Positions 61,445-64,000 of a stretch of 64,000 nucleotides of DNA are shown piece by piece. Position 1 is the first letter of the stretch. The number at the start of each line of letters is the position of its first letter. The stretch lies in assembly GCA_016711435.1 (NCBI GenBank), contig JADJSY010000010.1, positions 62,001-126,000 of the forward strand. Reading direction: 5' to 3'. The notes under the pieces are model-generated. The model did not search any database and was not told the origin of the DNA. It saw only the letters and a list, made by a program, of their open reading frames with translations. Position numbers and translations under genes: made by a program. The DNA comes from Lewinellaceae bacterium. GTDB lineage: Bacteria > Bacteroidota > Bacteroidia > Chitinophagales > Saprospiraceae.

Positions 61445-64000
61445 ATGACCATCGGCCTCCGATGCATGGCATTCAGTGCCTTGCTCTTACTGTTTTTTGC
61501 TTCCCCAACCCACGCACAATCCCTTTTCGCAGAACCAAATAATGATTACCAGCATTCCAGGCCACTTTCCCGGGCATTAAAGCAGTGGGAAGTGTACCGT
61601 GTGGATGCTCCGGCGCTTTCGTCCGGCGTTAAAAACAGGACAAACCCGGAAATTACCCTGGGCAGCCACTTCTGGCGCCTGGAACTGTCTTCCAGCCGGA
61701 TTATCTCCCCCGATTATACGCTCCAGATCATAACGCCTTCCGGCACAGAAATACAGCGTATACCGGAAGAAATTGCTTTTCAAGGCTATGAAACGAACGG
61801 AGGCGGAAAGGTGCGGCTTACCCTGACCGACAATTTTATTTACGGATATGTCTCGCAAGGAAATAAAACCTGGTATGTGGAACCATTGTGGTACTACGAA
61901 CCGGGAGCAGCACCCGACTTATTCGTGGTGTACGAAAACAGCGATGTCATTCCGAACACCGACGCCACTTGCGCTGTGCGGGAAATGGCGGAAAAAGGGA
62001 ACACTTTCAACAGGAAGAAGACCCTACAAGTACTCCTGAAACCATTTCCGCCTGTTACCAACTCGACCTGGCCATCGCTTCCGACCGGTCTATGTACGAC
62101 AAATACGGTTCTTCCGTAACCAATGTGCAAAACCACAACATCGGGGTCATCAACAATGTGGAAGGCGACTATAGCGGCGAATTTAACCACGACATCCAGT
62201 TCAATATAGTCACACAAGTAGTGATTTCCGGAACGGATCCCTGGTCAAACACCACGGTTGCCGGGGATTTGCTGGATGAATTCAGGGATTGGGGGAACAG
62301 CGGCGGATTCGGTATGCAGTTCGATCTGGGCGAAATGTGGACCAACCGGAATTTTGACGGAAGCACGATCGGTATTGCCTGGGAGGGTGCTGTTTGTACA
62401 AGCTTTAGATACCACTTGCTTCAGGATTTCACCTCGAATTCCCAGCAATTGCGTTGTATGACATCCCATGAAATCGGGCATAATTTTAGTTGCGGCCACG
62501 ATCCCGAGAATGGCAGCAGTTGCCCGCCGAATTTTATCATGTGCCCGTTCGTTTCAACGACCAGTAACTGGAGCACAACTTCGCGCAATGAAGTAAATAG
62601 TTTTCTTGTCGGTCTGATTAACAACGGTTGCCTGTCAGCCTGTAGCGGTGGCGGCACACCTCCCACGGCCAATTTTAACTGGTCGCCCAATCCTGCCTGC
62701 CAAAGCCAGACTGTACAATTCACGGATATGTCGACGGGTACGGTGAACACTCGGAGCTGGACGTTTCAGGGCGGTACCCAAGCAGTTCTACCCAGATCAA
62801 TCCAACGGCGACCTGGAATACAGCGGGCACTTTTAATGTAACCCTGACGGTTACAGGCCCCAGCGGATCAAATTCCGCCACAAAACAGGTCGTGATTGCG
62901 CCCAAACCAACCGCCAATTTCACCTTTTCAGTATCTGGCAATACGGTTTCATTTACCAATACCTCGGTCAATGCCAACACGTATTTGTGGAGTTTTGGCA
63001 ATGGCTCCACTTCCTCGGAAGTAGACCCCGTGTTCACCTATCTCACCAGTGGCTTATACTCGGTTACGCTGACTGCAACCAACAATTGTGGCACGTCTAC
63101 AAAAATCATTGGAGTGAGAACGGCGCCTACCGCCAATTTCATCGCTTCCCCACAAAGTGGTTGTGCACCGCTCACCGTTCAGTTTACCAATCAATCCACC
63201 GGCGCCAATATCACAAATTATAATTGGTTGTTTCAGAATGGAACCCCGGCTTCCTCTGCTTTGGCCAATCCATCCGTCGTATATAACACCCCCGGATCTT
63301 TTGATGTGAGCCTTGCGGTAAGCAATGTTTCCGGAAGCAATATGCTCCTGCGAGAGGAGTATATTGTGGTACTGGCAGCGCCGGTTGCCGGATTTGAATG
63401 GGCAGCCAACAACTTGGACGTCCAGTTCACAAACACGTCTACTAACGGCACAGGGTATAACTGGGATTTCGGCGATGGCAATTTCAGCACCGCAACAAAC
63501 CCGAATCACAGTTATGCAAGCGGCGGTGCTTATACTGTAATCCTGACAGTATCAAGCAATTGTGGAATAAGAACTTTCGCGCAATTGGTTGAGTTGGAAG
63601 ACGCGCCTGTTCCCGGTTTTTCGGTCGGCGTAACAAATGGTTGCGGCCCGCTGTCCGTTTCCTTTAACAACGAATCGAGCGAAAATGCAGATTCCTTTCA
63701 ATGGCTTTTTCCCGGAGGCGCCCCGGCTTCCTCTACCGCAGCCAGCCCGACTGTGATATACAACACCCCCGGAACCTATTCCGTGAGTCTTACTGCCTTC
63801 AATGCCCTTGGCAGCAATACCCTGACCAAACAAAACTATGTCACTGTAAATCCCCTCCCGACACCGGCGTTTAACAGCAGTGCATCCGGCTTAACGGCTT
63901 CATTCTCCAATTCTTCCGTCAATGCCGTTTCTTACCAATGGAATTTCGGCGACGGCAGCAATACCAGTACGGCCACAAACCCAAGCCATAATTACGCTGC
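61445..64000 (+). CDS. Secreted zinc metalloprotease with PKD repeats (partial, two apparent frame breaks)
   Basis: The signal peptide is ALLLLFFASPTHAQS. A propeptide-like N-terminal part follows. The catalytic domain has the zinc motif SHEIGHNFSCGHD (HExxHxxxxxH) and a Met-turn-like NFIMCPFVS, typical of metzincins related to the M12B/reprolysin type. From about 62650 there are at least four PKD domains (PTANFNWSPNPACQSQTVQF, YNWDFGDGNFSTATNPNHSY, YQWNFGDGSN). The frame changes at about 61997 (GGG for GGGG, giving AEKGEHFQQ) and at about 62781 (CCC for CCCC, giving GGTPSSSTQINPTATW). The gene runs off the window, so a C-terminal T9SS signal, expected for such a protein, cannot be seen. Confidence 0.88.

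Overview
The window looks like a chromosome segment of a Bacteroidota bacterium, most likely of the Saprospiria type. The evidence is a giant HYR-repeat surface protein ending in a T9SS type A sorting signal, a DUF4249 lipoprotein, a YfbK-type VWA protein, a short NuoG without the molybdopterin domain, and repeated TAnnTTTG promoter elements, which are the Bacteroidota -7 signature. No rRNA, tRNA, CRISPR array or intact insertion sequence was recognised.

Layout. 1-8316 (minus): one very long secreted adhesin-like protein with about 22 HYR units, cohesin-like and dockerin-like modules and a T9SS tail, cut by the window edge. 8.8-15 kb: CorA, a TonB-dependent receptor, a peroxiredoxin-like protein, malate dehydrogenase, a sterol-desaturase remnant and a small periplasmic protein. 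15-20.7 kb: DUF4249 lipoprotein, panB, mltG, an SDR enzyme, and a membrane-anchored receiver/AraC regulator. 20.9-32.5 kb: a SsuBC-type ABC importer pair, a CcmE-like protein, fabH, an acyltransferase, miaA, PAP2 phosphatase, LptF/G permease, rpe, a DEDD exonuclease and a coiled-coil membrane protein. 32.8-40.3 kb: VWA protein, folD and a gluconate cluster (gntK, gntP, gnd) whose product ribulose 5-phosphate is the substrate of the nearby Rpe. 40.6-59 kb: a complete nuoA-N complex I operon in canonical order, interrupted by two SH3-like lipoprotein genes and a DUF2750 gene (between nuoE and nuoF), by a decayed AAA-ATPase/TOPRIM pair (between nuoF and nuoG), and by a small membrane protein plus S4 RNA-binding protein (between nuoM and nuoN). 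59-64 kb: a third SH3-like lipoprotein, a beta-barrel protein and a secreted HExxH metalloprotease with PKD repeats that runs off the end.

Two window-wide patterns stand out. First, most intergenic gaps are filled with degenerate tandem repeats of seven-base units, in several sequence families. They usually form hairpins, nearly always start at a stop codon, and several share a conserved core around TTGATTATCAA. I regard this as the most interesting and possibly undescribed feature. Second, about 19 genes or gene junctions carry single-base frame breaks, nearly all in homopolymers and many in essential genes. Restoring one base each time gives normal family lengths, so most are probably sequence errors, and I annotate those genes as whole genes with a noted frame break.
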